Source: VAZQ01 sp035693615 (lineage in GTDB: Bacteria; Pseudomonadota; Alphaproteobacteria; Rhizobiales; Xanthobacteraceae). From it: DNA of 64,000 bases. Position 1 is the stretch's first letter. The number at the start of each line of letters is the position of its first letter. Positions 31,697 through 43,763 of this stretch are shown one piece after another. The DNA lies in NCBI GenBank assembly GCA_035693615.1, contig DASSGH010000043.1, positions 62,001 through 126,000 of the forward strand, written 5' to 3'. A program made the translations under genes and the position numbers. The notes under the pieces are model-generated. The model did no database searches and was not told the DNA's origin. It saw nothing but the letters and a program-made list of their open reading frames with translations.

Positions 31697-31757
31697 GGCG
31701 GAATTTATCGCACCCCTTCCTTCACTCTTCATTAAGCGCTCGAGTCGGCCGCGAGTT

Positions 31758-33932
31758 ATGGCCCAACGCGTCGTCGATGTCCTCGTCCCGGTCGCCCTTG
31801 ACCAGGCCTACTCCTATCGCGTGCCGGCAGGAGTTGAGCTTGCGCCCGGCGACCTCGTGACCGTGCCGCTGGGGGCGCGCTTGGCGACGGGAGTGACCTG
31901 GGCGGAGAACCGCCGGCCCAACCCGCGGCTCGACAACCGCATGCGGGATATCGAGGCCAAGCTCGATATTCCGCCGCTCAAGCCGGAGCTGCGCAACTTC
32001 ATCGACTGGGTGTCGGCTTATACGCTTAGCCCCCGCGGCAGCGTGCTGCGCATGGCGCTGCGGATGGGCGAGCATCTCGGCCCGGCGCGCGAGCGCGTCG
32101 GGGTGCGGCTCGCCGGCGCCGCTCCCAAGCGGATGACGCCGGCGCGCGAGCGTGTGCTCGCCCTGCTTGCCGACGGCCTTGCGCGTGGCAAGCGCGACCT
32201 CGCCGAGGAAGCGGCAGTCTCCCCCGGGGTGGTCGACGGCTTGGTCGATGAAGGGACGCTGGAGAGCCTGGTGCTGCCGCCAGAGCCGGTGGCGCGTGCC
32301 CCAGATCCGGATTTTTGTCGTCCCGACTTCACGGCGGCGCAACGTGAAGCCGCGGATGCGCTGTGCGCGACGGTCGTCGCCGGCGGCTATGGCGTCACGC
32401 TGCTCGACGGCGTCACCGGAGCGGGCAAGACGCAAGTTTATTTCGAGGCCGTCGGTGAGATCATTCGGCGGGGAAAGCAGGCGCTGGTCCTCGTTCCCGA
32501 GATCGCGCTGACCAGCCAGTTCCTCGACCGCTTCGCCCAACGCTTTGGCGTGCGACCGGCAGAATGGCACTCGCAGCTGTCGCAGCGCTTGCGCGCGCGG
32601 ACGTGGGGCGCCGTAGCGGCAGGAGAGGTCAGCGTGATCGTCGGCGCGCGCTCCGCCTTGTTCCTGCCCTATGCCGAGCTCGGGCTCATCATCGTCGATG
32701 AGGAGCACGACCCCGCCTATAAGCAGGAGGACGGCGCGCGCTATCATGCGCGTGACATGGCGGTGGTGCGCGCGCGGGGGGCCGACATTCCGATCGTGCT
32801 CGTAGCGGCGACGCCGTCGGTCGAGACGGAGGTCAATGCGCGGCGCGGGCGCTATGCGCGGGTGCATCTGCCGGAGCGGTTCGGCAGCCGCCAGCTTCCC
32901 GGGATCGAGGCGATCGATCTGCGCGCCGAGGGGCCGCCGCGCGGGCGCTTCATCGCCCCGCGTCTGGCGCAAGCGGTGAGCACGGCGCTCGAACGCGGCG
33001 AGCAGGCGCTCCTCTTCCTCAATCGCCGCGGCTATGCGCCGCTCACACTCTGCCGCCGCTGCGGGTTCCGGCTCGCCTGTCCCAATTGCGACGCCTGCCT
33101 GGTCGATCACCGCTTCCGCCGACGCTTGGTCTGCCATCACTGCGGCTTTTCGATGCCGCGCCCGCCGCAGTGCCCGCACTGCCAGGCAGCAGATAGTTTC
33201 GTCGCGGTCGGCCCCGGGGTCGAACGGCTGGAGCAGGAGGCGGCGGAATTGTTCCCGGCGAGCCGCATCCTGGTCCTCTCGAGCGATCTCGTCGAATCGG
33301 TCGAGCGGCTGCGCGAGGAACTCGACGATGTTGCTAACGGGCGCTTCGATATCATTATCGGCACGCAGCTGGTGGCCAAGGGGCACCACTTCCCGAAACT
33401 CAATCTGGTCGGCGTGATCGACGCCGACCTCGGCCTCGCAAACGGCGACCCGCGCGCCGCCGAGCGCACGTTCCAACTGCTGCATCAGGTGATCGGCCGC
33501 GCCGGACGCGAGGAAGGCGTCGGCATCGGCTATCTGCAGACGCATCAACCCGAACATCCGGTGTTGCGTGCGTTGGTGGCGGCCGACCGCGACGCGTTTT
33601 ACACGAGCGAGATCGAACTGCGAGAGAAGACGCACTACCCGCCGTTCGCGCGGCTCGCGAGCCTCGTCGTGTCGGCGGGAGAACGTCCGGTGGCGGAAAC
33701 GTTCGCGCGCCGCCTAGCCGCTGCCGCGCCGCGCGCCGAGGAGGTGCGCGTGTTCGGACCGGCGGAAGCGCCGCTCGCGGTGGTGCGCGGCCGCCATCGC
33801 TTCCGGCTGCTGGTGAAGGCGCCGCGCGCTTTCGATCTCTCGGCATATCTGCGGCGCTGGATTGCCGCAGCACCCAAACGCAAGGGCAATCTTCGGCTTG
33901 AGGTGGACGTCGACCCGCAGAGTTTTCTTTGA
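31758..33932 (+). CDS. priA: Primosomal protein N' (replication restart helicase PriA)
   Basis: A 724-residue superfamily 2 helicase that reloads the replisome at stalled forks. The N-terminal 3'-end-binding domain covers residues 1-105; Walker A is GVTGAGKT (218-225), the DEEH box is at 314-317, and the zinc-binding cysteines lie at 432-475 (CxxC pairs in CRRCGFRLACPNC and onward). Motifs V-VI (GTQLVAKGHHFP and GRAGR) follow. ATG 31758 gives the family start QRVVDVLVPVALDQAYSY; the frame is open further upstream only as the opposite strand of xerC. Confidence 0.95.
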   Translation: MAQRVVDVLVPVALDQAYSYRVPAGVELAPGDLVTVPLGARLATGVTWAENRRPNPRLDNRMRDIEAKLDIPPLKPELRNFIDWVSAYTLSPRGSVLRMALRMGEHLGPARERVGVRLAGAAPKRMTPARERVLALLADGLARGKRDLAEEAAVSPGVVDGLVDEGTLESLVLPPEPVARAPDPDFCRPDFTAAQREAADALCATVVAGGYGVTLLDGVTGAGKTQVYFEAVGEIIRRGKQALVLVPEIALTSQFLDRFAQRFGVRPAEWHSQLSQRLRARTWGAVAAGEVSVIVGARSALFLPYAELGLIIVDEEHDPAYKQEDGARYHARDMAVVRARGADIPIVLVAATPSVETEVNARRGRYARVHLPERFGSRQLPGIEAIDLRAEGPPRGRFIAPRLAQAVSTALERGEQALLFLNRRGYAPLTLCRRCGFRLACPNCDACLVDHRFRRRLVCHHCGFSMPRPPQCPHCQAADSFVAVGPGVERLEQEAAELFPASRILVLSSDLVESVERLREELDDVANGRFDIIIGTQLVAKGHHFPKLNLVGVIDADLGLANGDPRAAERTFQLLHQVIGRAGREEGVGIGYLQTHQPEHPVLRALVAADRDAFYTSEIELREKTHYPPFARLASLVVSAGERPVAETFARRLAAAAPRAEEVRVFGPAEAPLAVVRGRHRFRLLVKAPRAFDLSAYLRRWIAAAPKRKGNLRLEVDVDPQSFL

Positions 33933-33989
33933 AGGTCACGCGGGCCGGCATTATCGACTGACGGGCGGCTTATCGCGTCAGCCGCTAGA

Positions 33990-34913
33990 TCATTGCTCGA
34001 TTGGAGCGCTCTGCGCTGAGCGGGCGGTGGGCGCGAGCAGCACGCCGGCGGCGGCGGCCAGGATAAGCGCAGAACCGACCATGTCGGCAACGGTCGGCCG
34101 CTCGCCCAGGATCAGCACCGAGGCCACGATGCCCACGACCGGCACGCTTAGCACGCCGAGGGACGCGGCGGTGGCCGGCAGGCGGCGCACGATCTCAAAC
34201 CAAAGCAGATAGGCGAAGGCGGAGCCGATCAGGCTGGAGAATGCCAGCCCCCAAAGCGCGCGCGGATGAACGGGCCACAGGTGCGGCGAGCCTTCGACCA
34301 TGAACACGCCGGCGACGGTTATGAGAAATCCGACGACGAGTTGCCATATTGCGACTGCGATCGGATCGGCCTCGATCCGCGCCCATTTCAAGTACACCGT
34401 GCCCATCGCCCAGCTCACGGCCGACGCCAGGGCGAAAACGAGGCCGATCAGATCGCTCGATCCGATCAATGGAGAGATCAGCACCGCCAGTCCGACCGTG
34501 CAGAGCAGAAGTGAAATGCCGCGCGCGACGCTCAATCGCTCGCCGAGTATGGGGTACGCCAACAATGCGGCCCAGATCGGCATGGTGTAGGTGAGGATTG
34601 CCACCCGCGATGTTGCGGTCGCGACTTGCGCGAAGGCCGTAAATAGCGTGAAGCCAGCGATATTCAGGCAACCGGCGACGACGAGATGCGCCCATGCCAT
34701 GGCGCCGCGCATCCGGATACTGCGTCGCTGCATGAATGCGAGCGTGAGCAACGCGGCGGTCGCCAGGCCCGACGTGCCCATCCGCATGCTAAACGGCGGA
34801 ATCTCGTCGAGGGCGATCTTCATTGCCGGCCAGCTCAAGCCCCAGGCCAAGCTCACCGCGACCAGCATGAGACGGGCCCGGCCGACAGCGTCGTTCGCAG
34901 AGGCGGGTGGCAC
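33990..34913 (-). CDS. DMT-superfamily transporter with two EamA domains
   Basis: About 307 residues with ten hydrophobic helices in two EamA repeats; the first starts at LMLVAVSLAWGLSWPAMKIAL, the second at LVFALASAVSWAMGTVYLKW. Each ends with the family's GE motif (LGERLSVARG and LGERPTVADM). Members export amino acids or small metabolites; the substrate cannot be told. The start is unsure: GTG 34913 gives a short N-terminus before helix 1; ATG 34868 and ATG 34973 are alternatives, none with a strong ribosome site. It is convergent with priA and divergent from atpH. Confidence 0.8.
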   Translation of the reverse strand: MPPASANDAVGRARLMLVAVSLAWGLSWPAMKIALDEIPPFSMRMGTSGLATAALLTLAFMQRRSIRMRGAMAWAHLVVAGCLNIAGFTLFTAFAQVATATSRVAILTYTMPIWAALLAYPILGERLSVARGISLLLCTVGLAVLISPLIGSSDLIGLVFALASAVSWAMGTVYLKWARIEADPIAVAIWQLVVGFLITVAGVFMVEGSPHLWPVHPRALWGLAFSSLIGSAFAYLLWFEIVRRLPATAASLGVLSVPVVGIVASVLILGERPTVADMVGSALILAAAAGVLLAPTARSAQSAPIEQ

Positions 34914-35196
34914 GTTGCAGAGTTCCGGGAGCCGACAGCAGAGGCGAGAGCATTGGTGTAGCACCGGCGCCATCGGCTTGCGCAAGAGCCGTCAGGTCGC
35001 GAAAACGCGTCCCGCGTAGACATTTCGTCATGTTGCACCGCAGGTAGCGGTGTGTTACGCAACCGCGCGATTTCGCGGGGTTTCGGGGCGCGCCGGCGCT
35101 CTCCCGCGAAGATGCAAAGTTTCATCACTTTCAAGGGCTTGGAGCCCACCGTCCGCGACGGTGTCGAGCCCTCGGAATTGCCGGAAGAGCATCCTT

Positions 35197-35756
35197 GTGG
35201 CAGGCGAACATGCAGTCGTTTCCGGCATGGCGGGTCGCTACGCGACCGCGCTTTTCGAGCTCGCGCGCGAGCAGAACGCCATCGATCGCGTCAAAGTCGA
35301 TCTCGATCGCTTCGATGCCCTCGTGGCCGAGGTCGCCGATTTGGCCCGCTTGCTGCGCAGCCCGGTATTTTCCGCCGAGGAGCAGACGCGCGCACTCTCG
35401 GGCGTGCTCGAGCGGACCGGCATCGATGGGCTCGCCGCCAATGTTCTCAAACTGCTCGGCACGAACCGCCGCCTTTTCGCCGCGCTCGACGTGGCGAGCG
35501 CCTACCGGTCGCTGGTCGCCCAACACAAGGGCGAGGTAACGGCGGAGGTGACGGTGGCGGAGAAGCCGAGCGAAGCGCATCTTGCTGCGATCAAGGAAGC
35601 GCTCGCGGCCGTGACCAAGAAGGACGTGCAGGTGAAGGTGAAGGTTGAGCCCTCGATCATCGGCGGCCTCGTGGTCAAGGTCGGCTCGCGCATGGTCGAC
35701 AGCTCCCTGCGCACCAAGCTCAATGCGATCAAGGTGGCGATGAAAGAGGCCCGCTG

Positions 35757-35757
<1 letters not shown>
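35197..35757 (+). CDS. atpH: ATP synthase subunit delta (OSCP)
   Basis: A 186-residue peripheral-stalk subunit that ties F1 to the b subunits. VVSGMAGRYATALFELAREQ is the standard N-terminus and SIIGGLVVKVGSRMVDSSLRTKLNAIKVAMKEA the conserved end. I chose GTG 35197 (GGAAGAG 8 nt upstream, 186 residues as in relatives) over the ATG at 35227. It is the first gene of atpHAGDC, and its stop overlaps the atpA start by one base (TGATG). Confidence 0.93.
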
Positions 35758-37286
<1,529 letters not shown>

Positions 37287-37287
37287 A

Positions 37288-37362
37288 ACAGACGACAAGA
37301 CGGAGAACAGACGACAGTTGTTTGACGGCTGACGGCCGGCGCCTGACGCGAAGCTCGCTTCG
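37288..37362 (+). other. Direct repeats and small hairpin in the atpA-atpG spacer
   Basis: The spacer holds two copies of ACAGACGACA (37288-37297 and 37307-37316), short TGACGGC duplications, and a hairpin CGAAGC-TC-GCTTCG (37349-37362). Such a spacer could set the relative yield of atpA and atpG, or be a worn insertion; no function is proven. Confidence 0.45.
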
Positions 37363-37401
37363 GCGCCCTCTGTCGTGCGTCCTCTGTCATTCGAGCTGAA
37401 A

Positions 37402-38277
37402 ATGCCCAGTCTCAAGGACATGCGCGTGCGCATCGCCGCTACGAAGGCGACGCAGAAGATTACCAAGGCCATGCAGATGGTCGCGGCATCGAAGTTGCGG
37501 CGCGCGCAGGCCGTGGCCGAAGCCGCGCGTCCCTATGCCCGGCACATGGCGAAGGTGCTCGGCAACATCGCCGGGGGGGTCGGGGATCTTGGCGCGGCGC
37601 CGCGATTGTTGGCCGGAACCGGCAGCGACCGCGTGCATCTCCTGCTGGTATGCACCGCCGAGCGCGGCCTGTGCGGCCCGTTCAATTCCGCGATCGTCCG
37701 GCTCGCGCGCGAGCGGGCGAATACGCTGATGGCGGAAGGCAAGGAAGTGAAGTTCTTTTGCGTCGGCCGCAAGGGCTACGATCAGCTTCGCCGGCTGTAC
37801 GAGAAGCAGATCATCGAGCACGTCGAGCTGCGCGCCGTGCGCACGCTCGGCTTCGAACACGCCGAAAGCATCGGCGACAAGATTCTGCGCCTCTACGAAC
37901 AGGGCGCGTTCGACGTCTGTACCCTGTTCTTTTCGCGCTTCAAGTCGATCATCGCGCAAACGCCGACGGCGCAACAGATCATCCCGCCCGTGTTCGAGGG
38001 CGACGCCGGCAACGGCAATGCCATCGTGTACGAATACGAGCCCGAAGAGGATGAAATCCTCCTCGAGCTTCTGCCGCGCAACATTTCCGTGCAGATTTTC
38101 GTCGCGCTGCTCGAGAATGCCGCGTCGTTCTACGGCGCGCAGATGACCGCGATGGACAACGCCACGCGCAATGCGGGCGAAATGATCCGCAAACAGACGC
38201 TGACCTACAACCGCACCCGTCAGGCGATGATCACCAAAGAGCTCATCGAGATCATCTCCGGCGCGGAAGCGGTATAA
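37402..38277 (+). CDS. atpG: ATP synthase subunit gamma
   Basis: A 291-residue rotor subunit. PSLKDMRVRIAATKATQKITKAMQMVAASKLRRAQ is the family-typical N-terminal helix and NATRNAGEMIRKQTLTYNRTRQAMITKELIEIISGAEA the C-terminal helix of the central shaft. ATG 37402 gives the family start; an in-frame start 27 nt upstream would add unlikely residues. Confidence 0.96.
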   Translation: MPSLKDMRVRIAATKATQKITKAMQMVAASKLRRAQAVAEAARPYARHMAKVLGNIAGGVGDLGAAPRLLAGTGSDRVHLLLVCTAERGLCGPFNSAIVRLARERANTLMAEGKEVKFFCVGRKGYDQLRRLYEKQIIEHVELRAVRTLGFEHAESIGDKILRLYEQGAFDVCTLFFSRFKSIIAQTPTAQQIIPPVFEGDAGNGNAIVYEYEPEEDEILLELLPRNISVQIFVALLENAASFYGAQMTAMDNATRNAGEMIRKQTLTYNRTRQAMITKELIEIISGAEAV

Positions 38278-38322
38278 GGGGCAGAGAAACTCTCAATCTC
38301 GCTGCAATAACAAGGACCATCC

Positions 38323-39759
<1,437 letters not shown>

Positions 39760-39812
39760 CGGGGATGGCTGACGTCATTGCCGCCATGATGGGCGACAAA
39801 CGGAGCTGAGCG

Positions 39813-40211
39813 ATGGCTACCTTCCACTTCGATCTCGTGTCGCCGGAGAAGCTGCTGTTCTCCGGCGAGGTCGAACAGGTCGATGTGCCGGGCTCGGAGG
39901 GTGAGTTCGGCGTGCTGGCAGGGCACGCGCCGCTGGTCACCACGCTGCGGCCAGGGATCTTGGTCATTCATGGCGAACGGGACGCGCTGCGCGTGGTGGT
40001 CGATGCCGGCTTCGCCGAGGTCGGTCCGGCGGGCCTCACCGTGTTGGCCAATTTGGCGGTGCCGGTGGACGAGTTCGACGTCGCGCAACTCGCCAGCGTG
40101 ATCAAGGATACCGAGGAAGACCTCGCCGACGAGAAAGACGGCTGGACGCGCGACAAGCTCGCGCAAAAGCTCGACCGGCTACGCGCGCTGCAGGCTGCGC
40201 TAGGACATTAA
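39813..40211 (+). CDS. atpC: ATP synthase subunit epsilon
   Basis: A 132-residue subunit with the N-terminal beta-sandwich (FHFDLVSPEKLLFSGEVEQVDVPGSEGEFGVLAGHAPLVTTLRPG) and a two-helix C-terminal part rich in charged residues. It connects gamma to the c-ring and can inhibit hydrolysis. Last gene of atpHAGDC; a hairpin follows before the convergent rppH gene. Confidence 0.95.
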   Translation: MATFHFDLVSPEKLLFSGEVEQVDVPGSEGEFGVLAGHAPLVTTLRPGILVIHGERDALRVVVDAGFAEVGPAGLTVLANLAVPVDEFDVAQLASVIKDTEEDLADEKDGWTRDKLAQKLDRLRALQAALGH

Positions 40212-40230
40212 ATCCGGTTTGCGGGCACGA

Positions 40231-40257
40231 GGCGCAATGCGCTTCGGTTATTGCGCC
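40231..40257. terminator. 8-bp hairpin between convergent atpC and rppH
   Basis: GGCGCAAT (40231-40238) pairs with ATTGCGCC (40250-40257). It sits in the short gap between two convergent genes, so it could serve both strands. No strong U-run, hence modest confidence. Confidence 0.5.
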
Positions 40258-40268
40258 CTACACGCGCT

Positions 40269-40778
40269 TTAATCCCGCTTGCGGGCAAATCTCTCGAAAT
40301 CGCGCACCAAGCGCGCGTAGACCTGCCGTTTGAACGGCACAACCAGCTCCACGATGTTGGAGAGCCGCTCCCAGCGCCACTCGGCGAATTCCGGCTTATG
40401 GCCACCCGCGGGATGGGCAATGTCGATCTCGCCGTCGTCGCCGGTGAAGCGCAGCGCGTACCATTTCTGACACTGCCCGCGGTATTTGCCGCCCCAAGCC
40501 TGGCCGAGGATCTCGCGCGGGATGTCATAGCAGAGCTCTTCCGCGATCTCGTCGAGCTTTTCGACCGAACGGATATTGGTCTCCTCGTGCAGTTCGCGTA
40601 GCGCGGCGGGCCAGGGGTCCTCGCCGCGATCGATGCCGCCCTGCGGCAGCTGCCAAACATGACGCTCGTCGACATGCTCAGGCCCATTGATGCGGCGGCC
40701 AATGAAGACACGGCCGACGCGATTAAACACCGCGGTGCCGACGCAGGGGCGATAGGGGAGGGATTCGGGCCGAGCCAT
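40269..40778 (-). CDS. rppH: RNA pyrophosphohydrolase RppH
   Basis: A 169-residue Nudix hydrolase that removes pyrophosphate from mRNA 5' ends and so starts decay. The Nudix box runs from Gly47 to Ile69 (GGIDRGEDPWPAALRELHEET), with Asn in the place of the late glycine. YRPCVGTAVFNRVGRVFIGRR at the start and WGGKYRGQCQKWYALRF are typical. ATG 40778 gives the family start; earlier in-frame codons run into the promoter region. A terminator hairpin separates it from ctpA upstream, so it has its own promoter within 40779-40895. Confidence 0.93.
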   Translation of the reverse strand: MARPESLPYRPCVGTAVFNRVGRVFIGRRINGPEHVDERHVWQLPQGGIDRGEDPWPAALRELHEETNIRSVEKLDEIAEELCYDIPREILGQAWGGKYRGQCQKWYALRFTGDDGEIDIAHPAGGHKPEFAEWRWERLSNIVELVVPFKRQVYARLVRDFERFARKRD

Positions 40779-40895
40779 CTCTCTTTCTCGTTCAGCACGT
40801 GACGCGGTGAGGCGCAGGCGCCATCCATATCCTCGCTCTCGGCGCGAATCGAGCCCTTGCCGCTTGGATGGCGGCTCGCCCGCTTGCTGAAAAGG

Positions 40896-40925
40896 ATCGG
40901 GGCGGCCCATGTGGGCCGCCCCGAT
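40896..40925 (-). terminator. Rho-independent terminator of the envC-ctpA unit
   Basis: A 14-bp perfect stem (arms 40896-40909 and 40912-40925, minimal 2-nt centre) lies 21 nt past the ctpA stop and on the minus strand is followed by CCTTTTC. Good intrinsic terminator for ctpA, upstream of rppH. Confidence 0.8.
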
Positions 40926-40945
40926 GGTTTGGTGTCCTATGCCGC

Positions 40946-42280
40946 CTAGTTTGGGACGGCAGTCTTCGGATTCGGCGGGTAAGCTGAGTTCTTCTGGATG
41001 CCGCGAATGAGATCAAGCGCGGTGTGAAGCGCCTTGTCATCCTTCGGATCCGGCGGGATGTAGGATTGCGAGCCGGTCTGCTCGTCGCCTTCCGCCTTGA
41101 GGTGGCCGCGCAGCGAAGCCTCGCCGCGGGTGTCGGTGCGCGCTTTGAGCTCTTCCGGCACTTCCTGCAGCACCTCGATATCGGGCGAGATGCCCTTCGC
41201 CTGGATCGAGCGGCCGGACGGCGTGAAATAGCGCGCCGTGGTCAGCCGCAGCGCCCCATTGCCGGAGCCGAGCGGAATGATGGTCTGCACCGAGCCCTTG
41301 CCGAACGAGCGCGTGCCGATGACCGTCGCGCGCCGATGATCCTGCAGCGCGCCCGCGACGATCTCGGAGGCCGAAGCCGAGCCGCCGTTGATCAGCACGA
41401 TAACGGGCTTGGTCTTGGTCAGGTCGCCGGCACGGGCATTGAAGCGCTGGGTCTCCTCGGCGTTTCGCCCGCGCGTTGATACGATCTCGCCCTTCTCCAG
41501 GAAGGCGTCGGACACCGAGATCGCCTGATCGAGCAATCCGCCGGGATTGTTGCGCAAGTCGATCACGTAACCCTTGAGCTTGTCGCCGGCCTGGACGGCA
41601 AGATCGGTAATCGCCTTCTTCAGGCCTTCGGTGGTCTGCTCGTTGAACTGGGTGATGCGGATAAAGCCGACGTCGTCGCCTTCGAGCCGCGAACGCACCG
41701 AGCGGACCTGGATGCGCGCGCGAGTGATGGTGACCTCGAGCGGCTTTTCCTGACCCTTGCGCATGATCTTGAGCTTGATCTTGGAATTCTCCGGCCCGCG
41801 CATCTTCTCGACCGCCTGGTTGAGCGTGAGGCCCTGCACCGGCTCGTCATCGAGATGCGTGATGATGTCGTTGGCCATGATGCCGGCCTTGGCCGCCGGC
41901 GTCTCGTCGATCGGCGCGACGACCTTAATCAGGCCGTCCTCCATGGTCACCTCGATGCCAAGACCGCCGAACTCGCCGCGGGTCTGCACCTGCATGTCGC
42001 GGAAGCTCTTGGAATCCATGTAGCTCGAATGCGGATCAAGCCCGGCCAGCATGCCGTTGATGGCCGACTCGATCAGCTTGCTATCATCGGGCTTCTCTAC
42101 ATAGTCCGCCCGCACCCGTTCGAAGACATCGCCGAACAGGCTCAACTGCCGGTAGGTATCGGCGGCGGCCGCTTGTGCGCGTGCCCCATCGAGCACGATG
42201 CGGGGCGGGGTTGCGATCAGCGTCACGGCTACGCCGGCCGCCGCACCGAGGAGAAGCAGGGAAGTTTTGCGCATCATCAT
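40946..42280 (-). CDS. ctpA: Carboxyl-terminal processing protease CtpA (S41 family)
   Basis: A 444-residue exported serine protease. An N-terminal membrane/signal segment (residues 7-25), a PDZ domain (about 105-190, GLGIEVTMEDGLIKV), and the catalytic Ser within GGSASASE (299-306) with Lys328 in SFGKGSVQ are seen. CtpA trims envelope proteins and often controls peptidoglycan hydrolases. Of three adjacent ATGs I took 42280, which overlaps the envC stop as ATGA with AGAAGG upstream. The envC-ctpA pairing supports a shared cell-wall role. Confidence 0.93.
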   Translation of the reverse strand: MMMRKTSLLLLGAAAGVAVTLIATPPRIVLDGARAQAAAADTYRQLSLFGDVFERVRADYVEKPDDSKLIESAINGMLAGLDPHSSYMDSKSFRDMQVQTRGEFGGLGIEVTMEDGLIKVVAPIDETPAAKAGIMANDIITHLDDEPVQGLTLNQAVEKMRGPENSKIKLKIMRKGQEKPLEVTITRARIQVRSVRSRLEGDDVGFIRITQFNEQTTEGLKKAITDLAVQAGDKLKGYVIDLRNNPGGLLDQAISVSDAFLEKGEIVSTRGRNAEETQRFNARAGDLTKTKPVIVLINGGSASASEIVAGALQDHRRATVIGTRSFGKGSVQTIIPLGSGNGALRLTTARYFTPSGRSIQAKGISPDIEVLQEVPEELKARTDTRGEASLRGHLKAEGDEQTGSQSYIPPDPKDDKALHTALDLIRGIQKNSAYPPNPKTAVPN

Positions 42281-43617
42281 CCGCGAACCTTCTGGCCTTC
42301 GTTTACGGCCCACCATGGGCCTGGATCGACGGGTATCCCGTCCTTGCGGAACTCCACATATAGTACGGGTTGGCTTGCACCGCCCGCTTTGGCAACGGCC
42401 GATTGGGCGCCGTCGCCCATTACCGCGACGGGCTCGCCCGTCACCACGAACTGCCCCAGATCAACGGATATCCGTTCCATCCCAGCGAGCAAGACATGAT
42501 ATCCGCCGCCGGCATTAAGGATCAAGAGTTGGCCATAATTGCGGAAAGGACCCGCATAAACCACCCATCCATCGCACGGGGCTGTGATTTGGCCGCCCGG
42601 ACGGGCAGCGATCGATACGCCCTTTTCCGTACCCCCGAGGCCGTCTGCGGCGCCAAATTCCTTGATTCGCGCACCGTTCACCGGCAGCGGCAACGTGCCC
42701 TTGGCGGAAGCGAAGGAAATCGCCGGGGCGAGGCGCCCGGGGTCCTTTAACGCGGCGAGGTCGGGCCGCCCGCCGGGCGCCTTGGCTTCCTCGCTGGCGC
42801 GCGCGGCCGCACGCGCCGCGCGGACAGCGGTGTCGAGACCCTGTTCGAGCTTGGCGATCAATTGCGTGAGATTTTCCGCCTGGCGGGCGAGCTGCGCCGC
42901 GCGTTGGCGCTCCTCGCTCAGCGCCTGCTCCGCCTCCGTCAACCGCTTCTGGCGCTCCTCGATGAATACCGAGAGGCGCTGACGTTCATCCGCGAGTACG
43001 AATAGGTCGCGCGCGAGGCGGTCGCGCTCGGCTGCAATCTGCTGGCGCAAGTGCACGAGCTCGGCGAGATCGGCTGCGAGCACTTCCGCTTGCTGTCGCA
43101 TCTCGGGCAGAACCGCTCCGAGCATCATCGCCGAGCGCACCGATTGCAGCGCGTCGTCGGCGCGCATCATCAGCCCGGTTGGCGGGCGGCGGCCGATGCG
43201 TTCCAACGCCGCCAATATTTCGGCGATCACGCTGCGCCGCTGTTCCAATGAGGTCCGCAGCGCCTGTTCGCGTTCGTCGAGCGGCTCGAGACGCGCTTGC
43301 GTTTGCGCGATCCGCTCTTCCACGGCGAGCACGCGGGACGCTGTGTCGATCAGCTGCTGATTGAATCTGCGCCGGTCGTCGCCGACGGATTCGATCTCCC
43401 GCTTGAGCCGCGCCTCGTTTTCGAGGGCCCTTCGCTGCTCCGCGCGCAGCGCTTCCAACTCATGGTCGCGCGTCTTGAGGGCGTCGAGGTTTCCCGCTTC
43501 GGCCGGAGTTTGCGGGCGGGTCGTTTGGGCCGGCGCGGCGGTAGACCCCCATGGGGAGAGGCCGAGCGCCGCCAGCATCAGTGCGGCAAGGAGGGGAAAC
43601 GGCGACACGACTGGCAT
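42277..43617 (-). CDS. envC: Murein hydrolase activator EnvC-like protein (degenerate M23)
   Basis: A 446-residue exported protein: signal peptide (VSPFPLLAALMLAALGLSPWG), a long coiled coil (about 45-260) and a C-terminal LytM/M23 fold. The zinc ligands are gone: the usual HxGxD reads KGVSI and the usual HxH reads LYVEF, so it should not cut peptidoglycan itself but switch on an amidase at the septum. ATG 43617 fits the signal peptide. ctpA overlaps its stop by 4 nt. Confidence 0.9.
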   Translation of the reverse strand: MPVVSPFPLLAALMLAALGLSPWGSTAAPAQTTRPQTPAEAGNLDALKTRDHELEALRAEQRRALENEARLKREIESVGDDRRRFNQQLIDTASRVLAVEERIAQTQARLEPLDEREQALRTSLEQRRSVIAEILAALERIGRRPPTGLMMRADDALQSVRSAMMLGAVLPEMRQQAEVLAADLAELVHLRQQIAAERDRLARDLFVLADERQRLSVFIEERQKRLTEAEQALSEERQRAAQLARQAENLTQLIAKLEQGLDTAVRAARAAARASEEAKAPGGRPDLAALKDPGRLAPAISFASAKGTLPLPVNGARIKEFGAADGLGGTEKGVSIAARPGGQITAPCDGWVVYAGPFRNYGQLLILNAGGGYHVLLAGMERISVDLGQFVVTGEPVAVMGDGAQSAVAKAGGASQPVLYVEFRKDGIPVDPGPWWAVNEGQKVRG

Positions 43618-43763
43618 CAGTTCGTCTGTGCAAGCGGGTTCCAACCGCAATAGATAACCACGATTGCCGCCGGATTAAGACGCGCCCGCAGTGCGGCGCC
43701 GGCTGTGGCGGGTAAACGCGTGAATCTCGCCTTGTTCTTCCGTCGCGAGCTCAGGCACGTGAC

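Noticed and set aside
31722..33635. A 637-codon open frame on the minus strand opposite priA
   Set aside because: Shadow frame; composition dominated by residues forced by GC-rich complement codons.
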